Positions 22,766-30,763 of a stretch of 42,749 bases of DNA are shown here, in pieces. Every line of letters begins with the position of its first letter. Position 1 is the first letter of the stretch. The translations under genes and the position numbers were made by a program. Under the pieces are notes generated by a model, which saw nothing but the letters and a program-made list of their open reading frames with translations, did not search any database and was not told the DNA's origin. Origin of the DNA: a virus; the IMG/VR virus record IMGVR_UViG_3300043783_000042, positions 1-42,749 of that record; one strand, 5' to 3'.

Positions 22766-23373
22766 TACTTACGCTTGCGCCCCTTCCAAGTCTCAGAAGC
22801 TCGCTGCTTCTGAAGCTCAGATGTCGGTTTTCCGTATTGCGGGTTGTTTTCGCCCTTCCGCATTTCCGACAGCTTTCTCTTCGTCTCTTCGCTATGGTGC
22901 CTTCCGAGAAAGGCGGAAGGGTTTCCCCTGCGAGCTTCGGCCGCTCTTGCTTGCTGCTCCGGCGTTGGCTGAACGCCTCGCGCTCGGTGCGTAGCAGCTA
23001 TCTTGGCTTTATGCTCTTCGCTGAGAGGGCCATAATTTCTTGAGCGTGTTCGCTTTTCGATGCTTTCTGGCGAGTGCTCAAACTGCCCGTCTCCTCCGCT
23101 AGTGAGGTTATAAGACAGTCCTAACTCACGAAACCATCGAATGTAGAACTTCTCTGCCTCGCTACACTCCTGACGGGAGTTGAAAGACGCAACGTGGTAA
23201 AACACAAACCCGTCCGCGCCTATCAAATTCCACGCTCTTTGCAGGTGAGGGTTCCGATGACTGCCCTTACCTAGCTCGTACTTGTGCTCCCTCAGCCTGC
23301 TTTCGTCACGTTTGGTCTGTCCTACGTAAACCTTCCCCTCGATTTTCGACTGGATGAAGTAAATGCTGAACAT
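22765..23373 (-). CDS. Free-standing GIY-YIG homing endonuclease with NUMOD3 repeats
   Basis: 202 residues from the ATG at 23373, behind AGGAGG. GIY-YIG core: SIYFIQ...KVYVGQT (residues 3-20), catalytic Arg in RLREHKYEL, the Glu in CSEAEKFYIRWF near residue 75, and the SYNLTSGG Asn. The C-terminal DNA-binding half repeats the NUMOD3 motif: SPESIEKRTRS, LSEEHKAKI, HSEETKRKLSEMRKGENNPQYGK. Such enzymes cut a homologous site in competing genomes and spread their own gene. It is more AT-rich than its neighbours and has its own promoter. Confidence 0.9.
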   Translation of the reverse strand: MFSIYFIQSKIEGKVYVGQTKRDESRLREHKYELGKGSHRNPHLQRAWNLIGADGFVFYHVASFNSRQECSEAEKFYIRWFRELGLSYNLTSGGDGQFEHSPESIEKRTRSRNYGPLSEEHKAKIAATHRARGVQPTPEQQARAAEARRGNPSAFLGRHHSEETKRKLSEMRKGENNPQYGKPTSELQKQRASETWKGRKRK

Positions 23374-23393
23374 TGTGCTTTTCCTCCTGCCGG

Positions 23394-23423
23394 AGTATAG
23401 CACAACATTCTACCTTTTGTCCA
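23394..23423 (-). promoter_or_regulatory. Extended -10 promoter for the homing endonuclease
   Basis: On the minus strand: TGGACA (23423-23418), an 18-nt spacer ending TGC, and TATACT (23399-23394), a TGn-extended -10. It sits between the capsid stop (23426) and the endonuclease start, so the gene can be expressed early and apart from the late operon. Confidence 0.6.
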
Positions 23424-23425
23424 TT

Positions 23426-24541
23426 TTAGGTCGTCATCCACGGGCTGAACGAGTGGACATTCCCCAAGTGGTCTGCGGTGAGGGCCAGTCGCCATGCGCC
23501 GACCGACTGCTCGATAAGTTGCGTGGTCGGCACGTCCTTGTACTTGGGCTGCTTGCCGGAGAGGCGCAACTTCATGTGCTTCAGGTTGAGAACGTAGACG
23601 TTGTTGTTGGTCGCCGTGGCTGTGCCGGAGAGGAACCCGGCAGTGGGGCAGAAGCGGTCCACCGTCACGACGGCTTCGCGGAACCGGACGTGGCTGAAAC
23701 CGAGCTTGGCCGATCCACTCTCCCCAAAGACCTGTCCGCCGTTCGCGCCTCCAACCGTGATGAGGTTCTGAATCTTGGAGAACAGGCCCGGCGGCATGAT
23801 GACGATGTCGGGCTCTTCGCCGTCCTGGAAAGCCGCTTCGTACAGGTCGTTGAGGGTCTGTACGGTAAGGGCGGTCGCAGACGTGTAGAGCAGCGGTGGG
23901 CACCAGTAGGCCGCGCCTACGGCCGCGCGCGGGATGTTGCCCACCGTCGTAACGGCCGTGGAGCCCGTGGTCTTGACGTAGGGGGTCGCGGACTGCTCGG
24001 CCTGTGCCGGCGGATCGGCCCCGCCGTCCGTGGCGGTCGTTGTGCCACCGTTGACGAAGGTGAGGATAGAGGCGACCTGCACGCGGACGCCGGCAGAGTT
24101 CGCGTCCTCTGGGGCGGCCCAGAAGTCCTTACGAATCTTGTTGAGGGCGCGGATGTTGGCGTTCTTGAAGATCGCCTCGTGCCAGCGGACCATCTCCTCC
24201 GGCCCGCCCGCCTGCGCCATCTGGTAGTCCTCGACGGACACGTTGATGGCGTACTCGGACAGTACGTAGTCGGCCGAGGTGAAGCCGGTCATCGGCTGCG
24301 CGGGGTTGTCGGCGTAGCCCGTGGAGACGCCGGTCAACTGCGGACCGGTGAGGACCGGCACCATCAGCGGCTCGCGCATCTGGTTGCCGTAGCCGGCCGG
24401 CTTGATGCTCCCGCGCATCATCATCATCTTGATGAAGGGGGAGCGCGTGGTGAACAGCGGCATGAAGTTCGCCGACAGCCACCGGTCACGAACGGCTGCG
24501 GTGAAACCATTTGAGGCCGCATCATTGCTCTGCAACGCCAC
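23426..24541 (-). CDS. Major capsid protein
   Basis: 371 residues, GTG start with AGG 9 nt upstream. Segments fit phage capsid proteins of the HK97-type fold: an N-terminal arm, SPFIKMMMMRGSIKPAGYGNQM, ADYVLSEYAINVSVEDYQMA (long spine region), FKNANIRALNKIRKDFW (spine helix), a PDIVIMPPGLFSKIQNLI element, then FREAVVTVDRF and a C-terminal YVLNLKHMKLRLSGKQP...AWRLALTADHLGNVHSFSP. It follows the scaffold gene. Many copies form the shell. Confidence 0.85.
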   Translation of the reverse strand: MALQSNDAASNGFTAAVRDRWLSANFMPLFTTRSPFIKMMMMRGSIKPAGYGNQMREPLMVPVLTGPQLTGVSTGYADNPAQPMTGFTSADYVLSEYAINVSVEDYQMAQAGGPEEMVRWHEAIFKNANIRALNKIRKDFWAAPEDANSAGVRVQVASILTFVNGGTTTATDGGADPPAQAEQSATPYVKTTGSTAVTTVGNIPRAAVGAAYWCPPLLYTSATALTVQTLNDLYEAAFQDGEEPDIVIMPPGLFSKIQNLITVGGANGGQVFGESGSAKLGFSHVRFREAVVTVDRFCPTAGFLSGTATATNNNVYVLNLKHMKLRLSGKQPKYKDVPTTQLIEQSVGAWRLALTADHLGNVHSFSPWMTT

Positions 24542-24554
24542 GGTTGTCTACCTA

Positions 24555-24572
24555 TTCCTTTTCTCAAAGGAA
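24555..24572 (-). promoter_or_regulatory. 5'-leader hairpin of the capsid gene
   Basis: On the minus strand TTCCTTT-GAGA-AAAGGAA forms a 7-bp stem with a GNRA-type tetraloop, a few bases before the SD of the capsid gene. It could protect the capsid mRNA 5' end or control its translation. Confidence 0.45.
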
Positions 24573-24637
24573 GCGAGGTAGGCTACCGGGCTTCTACTGC
24601 AATCTCACGGGCGGGCTTGAGGCGGGCGCGTGGGGGA

Positions 24638-24817
24638 TTATTGGTTTGTCGAAGGCGACTTGCAGATAAGTGGTTCGATGTCTGAGAGGAACGCGAGCAT
24701 CCCTCGTTTCATGGCGCGTAACACGACACGCGCCCAGTCTGGCACTTCCGGTACTACACTGACCGGCTTTACGAGCGGCCGGTATCCTGCATCGTATACT
24801 GCCGGCTGCTCGCTCAA
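24638..24817 (-). CDS. Small protein between scaffold and capsid genes, 59 residues
   Basis: TTG start overlapping the scaffold stop (TTGA) with GAGG 5 nt upstream; stop TAA at 24638. The sequence starts MSEQPAVYDAGYRPLVKPVS, then a hydrophobic-basic helix WARVVLRAMKRGMLAFLSDI. The tight coupling and codon character support a real gene. It may be a minor head or assembly factor. No family recognised. Confidence 0.6.
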   Translation of the reverse strand: MSEQPAVYDAGYRPLVKPVSVVPEVPDWARVVLRAMKRGMLAFLSDIEPLICKSPSTNQ

Positions 24818-25755
24818 CGTCGCCTCGGGATAGTTCCCATTGCACGTGCTATCGTAACAGCGTCGGTGCCTTCCTTGAACGACTCGGTCCGCTTGGTGCC
24901 GTTACCGGGGGTCTGCGGTCGGCGTACTGTAATCTGTTTGAACGTATCGACCATGCTCTTATAGTCCAGCACCTTACGCACGGCGTTGCGGTAGCTCTCC
25001 TTGCCACCGTTGAATGCAGCCTGCAGCGCCTTCACGTCGGGATCGGGTAGATCGATACCCAGCGCCTCACAGATGGCGTCGATCTTACGGAGCGCGATCT
25101 GGCCGACGATGTTCGCTTCGGCCATCTGCGGCTCGTACACAGCGCGGGTGTCGTCGAACTGCTGGCGGGTCTGGCCGATCTCCTGCTTCAGCAGCCGAGC
25201 GTCGGTAGCGATCTGCGGAATGGCGTCGATGTCGTTCCACCGGTCCCGCAACGCCGTTTCCATCTCGCCGTTCGGCTCATAGTTCGCCACGTCGAAGGTG
25301 GCGGGCGGAGTCACGTCTCCAATGTACTGCTTCAGTAACTCTGCGCGGGTGTGCGGGTCCATCCGGTCCAGGATAGCGCCGGCAACCGCCTCCGGGTTGC
25401 TCTGGAGCGTCTGGTCGAACTCGTCAAACAGCGCCGTCTTCTGTTGAACCTCGGCGGGTATCTCGGCAATAAGATCGGCGGCAGTCGGCTTATCGGCTTC
25501 CGGCTCGGCAGGAGTTTCAGGCTTAGTCTCGGTTTCGCCTTCCGGCTTACCATCGTCGCCAACCGGCTCTTCGTCGGGGTCGAGCGGCGGGCGGTCCTCC
25601 TCGAACTCGTCGGGCGCCGTCTCGCGGTCGTCCACCGGAGTGTCGAGGTAGTCCCACACGCCGGACGCAGACTCGTCCGTAACGATATGGCCGGGGTCCG
25701 AGTTGGTATTCGGATCGGGAGCGGGCGGCGGTGCGGTCGCTAGTTCGGGGGGCAT
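24814..25755 (-). CDS. Capsid scaffolding protein
   Basis: 313 residues. Pro/acid-rich disordered N-terminus (DPNTNSDPGH, DEFEEDRPPLDPDEEPV), then long helices (TAADLIAEIPAEVQQKTALF, DARLLKQEIGQTRQQFDDTR) and a basic C-terminus (KRTESFKEGTD...MGTIPRRR), which in scaffolds of this kind binds the coat. Position between portal and capsid is standard. It has its own promoter at 25774-25803. Confidence 0.75.
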   Translation of the reverse strand: MPPELATAPPPAPDPNTNSDPGHIVTDESASGVWDYLDTPVDDRETAPDEFEEDRPPLDPDEEPVGDDGKPEGETETKPETPAEPEADKPTAADLIAEIPAEVQQKTALFDEFDQTLQSNPEAVAGAILDRMDPHTRAELLKQYIGDVTPPATFDVANYEPNGEMETALRDRWNDIDAIPQIATDARLLKQEIGQTRQQFDDTRAVYEPQMAEANIVGQIALRKIDAICEALGIDLPDPDVKALQAAFNGGKESYRNAVRKVLDYKSMVDTFKQITVRRPQTPGNGTKRTESFKEGTDAVTIARAMGTIPRRR

Positions 25756-25773
25756 AAGAGGTCCTTGCTCGCC

Positions 25774-25803
25774 ATTCTACAGCCTGTACGCGGTTGTTGT
25801 CAA
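25774..25803 (-). promoter_or_regulatory. Internal promoter for the scaffold/capsid genes
   Basis: On the minus strand: perfect TTGACA (25803-25798, overlapping the portal stop), an 18-nt spacer and TAGAAT (25779-25774, 5 of 6). The predicted start is just before AAGGA, the SD of the scaffold gene. It would raise scaffold and capsid expression above that of portal. Confidence 0.6.
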
Positions 25804-27707
25804 GCGGCGCCGTTTCCTGCTGCCGTACCGATAGGCTGCTTAGAAGCATCCACCACGGCGTGAGCGCCGAGTTCGCGCATCCGGTGCTCATGCTCCAACT
25901 GCTTCATCAGCACTTCGTGGGCGTGCTGCTTACCCTGCAGGACGTGATCGCTCATCGTCTCGTGCCAGGATTTGCCAGGCGCTACGGACTGTTCGCTCTC
26001 CTGCGACGGCTGCAGGCCAATAGCCTTCTCGATCTCGCGGCGTACATCGGGCGGCGCCTGGCTATAGAGGTGCACGAGCGCCTGCACGAGCTCCTTCGAC
26101 GGGCCTTGCTGCTGCTGCACCGAGCCGACCTTGAGCCAATACTGCTCGTGGTTCTGGCAGCCGAAGGCGTACAGCATATCGTCCACATACATCTTCCAGT
26201 TCGGCAGCTCTTCGATGAAGCCCTGCGCGTGGAGTTGCAGCGCGAGCGGCATCTGCATGGAGATTGTGGTTAGCTTCTGCATCGCGGCCTGCTCGTCGTG
26301 GGCCGGGTTATTGAACGCGCTCGATCCCTCGATCACGCGGACTTCGTAGACCGCCTTGAACGCCTTCCAGATGTTGACCGTATCGGTCGTGCCGGGGTCT
26401 TTCTCGGTCGGACCGCCGAACTTCTGCATCATGAACACGTAGGCGCGGGCTATCCGGGTTATCCACGTCTCGTAAGCCGCGCGGGATTGTGCCGGCCGGG
26501 CGCCCGCCTTCGCCTCCACGGCCTGCGCCTGCGTGGCGGTCACGCCGGGAATCATCTGACCGCGCATGCCGGGCGACGATCCCTGGATACCGTCTAGCGC
26601 CGATTGCGCCTCCTGGCGCGCTACTCCGAAGGCCGGAGAGAGCTGCGAGGCGGGCTTCTCTAAGAACGGTGGAGCCTGCGGGTTGAGCATCCCCTTAATG
26701 AAGATCGGTCCCTGGTGCTGGCCTTCCTGGTAGGCGGTCTTCGTCTCTTCCTCGAATGCGTTCGGATCGAGAAAGGTGATTGGCCCGCCGTGTTTGGCGG
26801 TCGAAGACGCGATGGCGGCGAGGTCTACGACCTGCTGGTTGAGGCCGGCGGCGAAGACGTTATCGCCCAGCGGCAACAACTTATCGCGAGGGTCGATGAA
26901 GCCCTCGATAGGAATGAGCGGGACCTTGCCGTACAGATTCTCGTCCTGGAAGACGATCTTATCGTTATAGGCGTGGACCTCTCGCTCGCGGTCGAAATAG
27001 ATGGCGATTGTGACCGTGGTGCGGTCGTTGGAGACGGCTTCGGAGGTATCGATGGAGGAGGTTATCGAGGTGAAGTATTCGTTTTCGCCGTTCGGATCGT
27101 AGAGCCGCAGGGCCTTGCGCAGCGACATACGCACCTTCACGCCGCCCATCTCCATCTGCAGCAGGTTCGTGGCGTGCGGGTCGATCAGAAGGCGCTTGGA
27201 CGGTACGTGCTCGATACACGGGCCGTAAACCTCATCCCACCGATACCATATCATCCCGAGACCGCAGATGCCGAGCTTCTGCAGGCCAGCGTTCGTGTCC
27301 CGGCCCCAGTTGCCGTTATCCCACGATTGTTCCCACGTCTTCGCGACGATCTCGCCCGCGTTCTCGATACCGCCGAGCTGCGGGTCTTCGTTCGCCTTGA
27401 CGTGCAGGGCCGGCACACCCATAGCAATCGCCGCCATCTTAGTTTCGTTGTTGATGGCAAGATAGTTCGGCTGCCCGACCGGTATCTCATCCGGGACCTG
27501 CGCTTCCTCCGTCTGGTCTTCGTACCAGTCGGTATCGCGGTCCTCGTCGTAGCCGGTCGTTTCGTCGTTGGCGTCGATGTAGCGGCAGGAGGCGACCGTA
27601 TCGGCATCGCGGAACCGCTTGATCCAGCGGTCCATGTAGTCGATCCGGCCGAGGATTTCCTCGTCCGTGAGCTTCAGTTGGTAGCCGCTATCGTTATTGT
27701 CAGCCAC
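25800..27707 (-). CDS. Portal protein
   Basis: 635 residues, GTG start in overlap with the zinc-ribbon gene. Pattern of podovirus/siphovirus portals: an acidic N-terminus, VGQPNYLAINNETKMAAIAM, TWEQSWDNGNWGRDTNAGLQKLGICG, DEVYGPCIEHVPSKRLLIDP, then a wing and stem with QVVDLAAIASSTAKHGGPIT, a GVTATQAQAVEAKAGARPAQ helix, and a long helical C-terminal barrel region (EHEHRMRELGAHAVVDASKQ). Dodecamer at one capsid vertex, the DNA gate for terminase. Confidence 0.85.
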   Translation of the reverse strand: MADNNDSGYQLKLTDEEILGRIDYMDRWIKRFRDADTVASCRYIDANDETTGYDEDRDTDWYEDQTEEAQVPDEIPVGQPNYLAINNETKMAAIAMGVPALHVKANEDPQLGGIENAGEIVAKTWEQSWDNGNWGRDTNAGLQKLGICGLGMIWYRWDEVYGPCIEHVPSKRLLIDPHATNLLQMEMGGVKVRMSLRKALRLYDPNGENEYFTSITSSIDTSEAVSNDRTTVTIAIYFDREREVHAYNDKIVFQDENLYGKVPLIPIEGFIDPRDKLLPLGDNVFAAGLNQQVVDLAAIASSTAKHGGPITFLDPNAFEEETKTAYQEGQHQGPIFIKGMLNPQAPPFLEKPASQLSPAFGVARQEAQSALDGIQGSSPGMRGQMIPGVTATQAQAVEAKAGARPAQSRAAYETWITRIARAYVFMMQKFGGPTEKDPGTTDTVNIWKAFKAVYEVRVIEGSSAFNNPAHDEQAAMQKLTTISMQMPLALQLHAQGFIEELPNWKMYVDDMLYAFGCQNHEQYWLKVGSVQQQQGPSKELVQALVHLYSQAPPDVRREIEKAIGLQPSQESEQSVAPGKSWHETMSDHVLQGKQHAHEVLMKQLEHEHRMRELGAHAVVDASKQPIGTAAGNGAA

Positions 27708-28155
27708 TCGCCGCTACCTCGAAATCATCGGCAGGTATGTTGTCCTTGCGCCAGCGTTTAAGCTGTTCCGGCCCCGCGTTAGCGGCCATCCAGCAACCTT
27801 GAATGTCGCAGTCGCCGAACCCGTCCTCTTTGGCCGAACCGAGGACAGCCTTCTCCTCGGCCTGCATATCGGCCACCTTGCGTTCCCACTGCTTCTCCTG
27901 GTTGCGCTCGTACTCCAACCAATCGGAACGGCTGCCAGAACGGGTCACAAGCCGCGCCTCCTGGTTTTCGGGCATATCGACAGCCCGGTTGGCGGTGAAC
28001 AGGAACCTCGATACCCGCCGCTCCATCTTGACGAGTTGGGTAGAACTATCCGGTCCTACATGCTGGCAGAACTGCGGCAGGCTGCTGTCGGCGATCTTGC
28101 GGAAAACCGTCACGCGCTCGTGGCACTTCGGGCACTGGAACTCGTAATAGGGCAT
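27700..28155 (-). CDS. FmdB-type zinc-ribbon protein
   Basis: 151 residues. The N-terminal MPYYEFQCPKCHERVTVFRK is the FmdB/TIGR02605 zinc-ribbon start (MP.Yey.C..Cg..fe...), with the second ligand pair probably C-x-H at QFCQHVG. The rest is helical and charged (WLEYERNQEKQWERKVADMQ). Such ribbons occur in phage genes between portal and terminase; their role is not established. Confidence 0.65.
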   Translation of the reverse strand: MPYYEFQCPKCHERVTVFRKIADSSLPQFCQHVGPDSSTQLVKMERRVSRFLFTANRAVDMPENQEARLVTRSGSRSDWLEYERNQEKQWERKVADMQAEEKAVLGSAKEDGFGDCDIQGCWMAANAGPEQLKRWRKDNIPADDFEVAASG

Positions 28156-28159
28156 TCGG

Positions 28160-28498
28160 TTACCGTGCTGCGCCTGACATGTACGACAGGATGGATTGCG
28201 GACGAGGTATCGCAGGTCCTCGAATGAACTTGAACCGGCGGTAGAGACTTGGAGAGACGATTATCAGGTCCGGCTCCCAGAAGTCTCTGATGGCCTTTGC
28301 CATCATGTTGTCCAGCATCTCCACCGTGAGCACCGACAGTGCACCAATCGCAGGCGCAGACCAATACGCCTCTGGCGGCGGCGCGATGGCGACTGCCGGC
28401 TCTGCCTCCATCGCGGCCTTGACGAGCGCAGGCCCGGCAATGGCTGCAAGCGCCAGCCGCCGTAGAAAGGTTCGCCTGCCGATCTTAACTTCGTCCAT
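28160..28498 (-). CDS. Small protein with a twin-arginine (Tat-like) N-terminus
   Basis: 112 residues. The N-terminus KIGRRTFLRRLALAAIAGPALV has the RRxFL core followed by a hydrophobic stretch and alanine-rich cleavage region, as in Tat signal peptides. The C-terminal segment EPDLIIVSPSLYRRFKFI recurs with such signals in other podovirus late operons. Its real export is unproven. It sits after the terminase, and the ATG overlaps the preceding stop (TAATG). Confidence 0.6.
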   Translation of the reverse strand: MDEVKIGRRTFLRRLALAAIAGPALVKAAMEAEPAVAIAPPPEAYWSAPAIGALSVLTVEMLDNMMAKAIRDFWEPDLIIVSPSLYRRFKFIRGPAIPRPQSILSYMSGAAR

Positions 28499-28737
28499 TA
28501 CTCTAGTTGGTCGCGGAGAGGCTTGCCGGATAGGTCGATTGAGCGCCCATGCTCCTGTGCAGGCCGAACACGCGTCGGGCCGATGAAAACGTAAGGCCCT
28601 TCATCGTCGTGCCCCTGTAGAGCGCTCTGGCTGGCGTAATTCAAGAATATGAAATCGCTCGGCCTCACCTGCACCTCATACGGCCAGTCGTGCTTCTCCA
28701 TCAGGTCGTTGAAGGACTGCAAGGTCAGATCTCTCAT
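28498..28737 (-). CDS. Small hypothetical protein after terminase, 79 residues
   Basis: ATG overlaps the terminase stop (ATGA). LQSFNDLMEKHDWPYEVQVR then DFIFLNYASQSALQGHDDEG and GPYVFIGPTRVR. Compact alpha/beta protein, no family recognised. Late operon. Confidence 0.6.
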   Translation of the reverse strand: MRDLTLQSFNDLMEKHDWPYEVQVRPSDFIFLNYASQSALQGHDDEGPYVFIGPTRVRPAQEHGRSIDLSGKPLRDQLE

Positions 28738-30146
28738 TGGGTCACTCCAGGTGCGCGGAAGGACTTATCCCACCGCTTGTCTTCCTCCGGTTCGGCCCGG
28801 TAGTTCAGGCCGAATAGGTAGCAAATCTTGTTACGCAGCGCGTCGAGCGCATGGTCGGGGCACTTCTTGTCGTCAATGTCCTCGCCCAGCTCCTCCCGCT
28901 GCGCGCCCTTTATCTCCGAGATCAGCGCCATGCACGCCGGGTCTATAGTGAGCACCTTGTTCCGCATGAGTCGGCGCAACACCTGCCAGCCGGGCACGCG
29001 CTCCAGCTTCGGAGCCGCCTGGCAGTAGAACCCGTACTCGTTCCACGCCAACAGAGTGCTCCACGACTGGTTCGTGGAGACGGTAGCGTTGCGGTTGGCC
29101 GTAGACCAACAGGCTAGCCGGACCCTCGGCGCGTGCATGGACGGGAACTTGATCTGCAGCGTCCTCTCGTACTCCAGCGCCTTATACGCCTGTTGGTCCT
29201 GGTCGAGACCGGACTGATACACCTCGCCGCATATGTGCAGGTGGTTGCGCCCGTCGCGGTCCTTCCAGTGCGCCGACCACAGGCACGCGAACGGGCTGCC
29301 GTGGCCCCAGTCTACCCCACAATACCACTGCGCCCAGCGGGGCGGCTCTATCTCCTGTACCGTACCCGGCCACTGCTCCGTCTCCGGCACGAGGTGGAAA
29401 TACTCGTTGGAGAAGATATCGAAGTTGCCGCCCAACCACTGCTCGCGAAGCACTGGGTCGGCGATCGATAGCAGCGTCCGTTGGATATAGGACGGATCGC
29501 GCACCAGAGTGGCAATGCAGTCGCGCACGTCGGAGCGGACGAACAGGACGCGCCGGTCTCGGGTCCGATCGTTCACGATGCGCCGGTTCAGCCACGGCGT
29601 CCCGATGCCTCCAGGGTTGAACGTCAGCAGCGTGCGAGCGTCGCAGTTGGTGTTGTTGGGCCGGTTGGAGCCGCGCAGGAGGTCGTATATCTTCTCGGTG
29701 AACTGTTCGGCCTGCTCGATCCAGATATCCTCCCACTGGAGTCCGAGGTGCTGCAGCGCGTCCTCCGGCGACTTGCAGTAACCGAGTTGGATCATACTGC
29801 CGTTGGGGAATACGATGCGCTTCTCGTTGACGAGAAACTGTATCTGCCCCTTACGCCGCAGTCCCACCGGGAACCCGTTCGGCTCGAAGAAGGCGGTCCG
29901 CAGCTCCTCGCCCATGTTGAGGTCTGAGGCGCGCTGGATGGTACGCAGGGCGAGAGCGCGCGTGTTCGGATACATCAGGCGGCGGTAACCGATGCAGTGA
30001 GCGCCCGTGAAGGTCTTGCCGCCATAACGGGTGCCGCCCATAGCGACGACTTCCAACTCCGGCCCGGAGTGGACGTACGCATGTAAGACCTGCCGCTGGT
30101 CGGCAGTCATCATGAGCGAGACTTCGCGCGGGGTCTGTTCAAGCAT
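28734..30146 (-). CDS. Terminase large subunit
   Basis: 470 residues from the ATG at 30146 (TGATG). ATPase: Walker A GGTRYGGKT at residues 37-45, an adenine-binding region before it, Walker B-type DIWIEQAEQF near 140, and a coupling motif segment TLLTFNPGG. Nuclease (RNase H-like): GVDWGHGSPF near 285 with the first Asp, and the late CPDHALDALRNKICY segment with the last acidic residues. It packages DNA through the portal and cuts it. Small subunit candidate lies directly upstream. Confidence 0.9.
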   Translation of the reverse strand: MLEQTPREVSLMMTADQRQVLHAYVHSGPELEVVAMGGTRYGGKTFTGAHCIGYRRLMYPNTRALALRTIQRASDLNMGEELRTAFFEPNGFPVGLRRKGQIQFLVNEKRIVFPNGSMIQLGYCKSPEDALQHLGLQWEDIWIEQAEQFTEKIYDLLRGSNRPNNTNCDARTLLTFNPGGIGTPWLNRRIVNDRTRDRRVLFVRSDVRDCIATLVRDPSYIQRTLLSIADPVLREQWLGGNFDIFSNEYFHLVPETEQWPGTVQEIEPPRWAQWYCGVDWGHGSPFACLWSAHWKDRDGRNHLHICGEVYQSGLDQDQQAYKALEYERTLQIKFPSMHAPRVRLACWSTANRNATVSTNQSWSTLLAWNEYGFYCQAAPKLERVPGWQVLRRLMRNKVLTIDPACMALISEIKGAQREELGEDIDDKKCPDHALDALRNKICYLFGLNYRAEPEEDKRWDKSFRAPGVTQ

Positions 30147-30763
30147 CAGCCGTTTCTCGGCGCGTAAGCCTTCTCGCCCCACTCGTAGAAGGCGGTCAGG
30201 GCTGCTTCGAACTGCTCGCGTACCTCATGCGGAGTCTCATCGAAGACGAACCGGTCCTTGATGCCTTTCATGAACTCGCGGATGTGGTGGAGAGAGGATT
30301 GACTGGCTATGAGTCGCAGCTTATCGTCTCCAACGGTGTACGGAATGACGTTGACCTTCACGTTGAATGGCATCGTGGCCGTCAACTCGCCGTAGAGGTC
30401 GAACCACAGCTTCTTCGCGGAGATGTCGCCGGTAAGGGCGCGGTCGTACAGGTCGCGCTTCTGGACTTCGTACTGCTCCTCCGGCGTCAGGTGATCGGTG
30501 TCGTGCAGCTTGGCGTCCGCCGGATTGGTGTTGGTGATATGAGCGGTATTGAGAAGCGCGTTCATACGCTTCTCGTCCCTGGCGTTAGCGACAATGAACC
30601 GCTCTATTCGGCCGATCATGCCGCCGACCTTGAGCACACGGAATACAGATCCGTCCGTCAGGGGCGCACCGCGCGCCGTGACGAGCAGCGCGTTGATGGC
30701 GTGGGCGATCTCGCGCTCATGAGCCTCCTGGCCCGCCCACTGCTTACTCTGCTGTTCCGCCAT
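30146..30763 (-). CDS. Candidate terminase small subunit
   Basis: 205 residues. Helical N-terminus (EREIAHAINALLVTARGAP) and a DDAL-like alternation; LTPEEQYEVQKRDLYDRALTG is central and a helical C-terminus (REQFEAALTAFYEWGEKAY) closes it. No clear helix-turn-helix is visible. The assignment rests on its position immediately before the large subunit with overlapping codons, its size, and its helical make-up. Confidence 0.5.
   Translation of the reverse strand: MAEQQSKQWAGQEAHEREIAHAINALLVTARGAPLTDGSVFRVLKVGGMIGRIERFIVANARDEKRMNALLNTAHITNTNPADAKLHDTDHLTPEEQYEVQKRDLYDRALTGDISAKKLWFDLYGELTATMPFNVKVNVIPYTVGDDKLRLIASQSSLHHIREFMKGIKDRFVFDETPHEVREQFEAALTAFYEWGEKAYAPRNG

Noticed and set aside
23363-24514. 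383-residue plus-strand ORF opposite the capsid gene
   Set aside because: Antisense to a clear major capsid gene; no promoter or SD, and no domain pattern. Same view for the plus-strand ORFs at 26715-27761 and 35051-36028.
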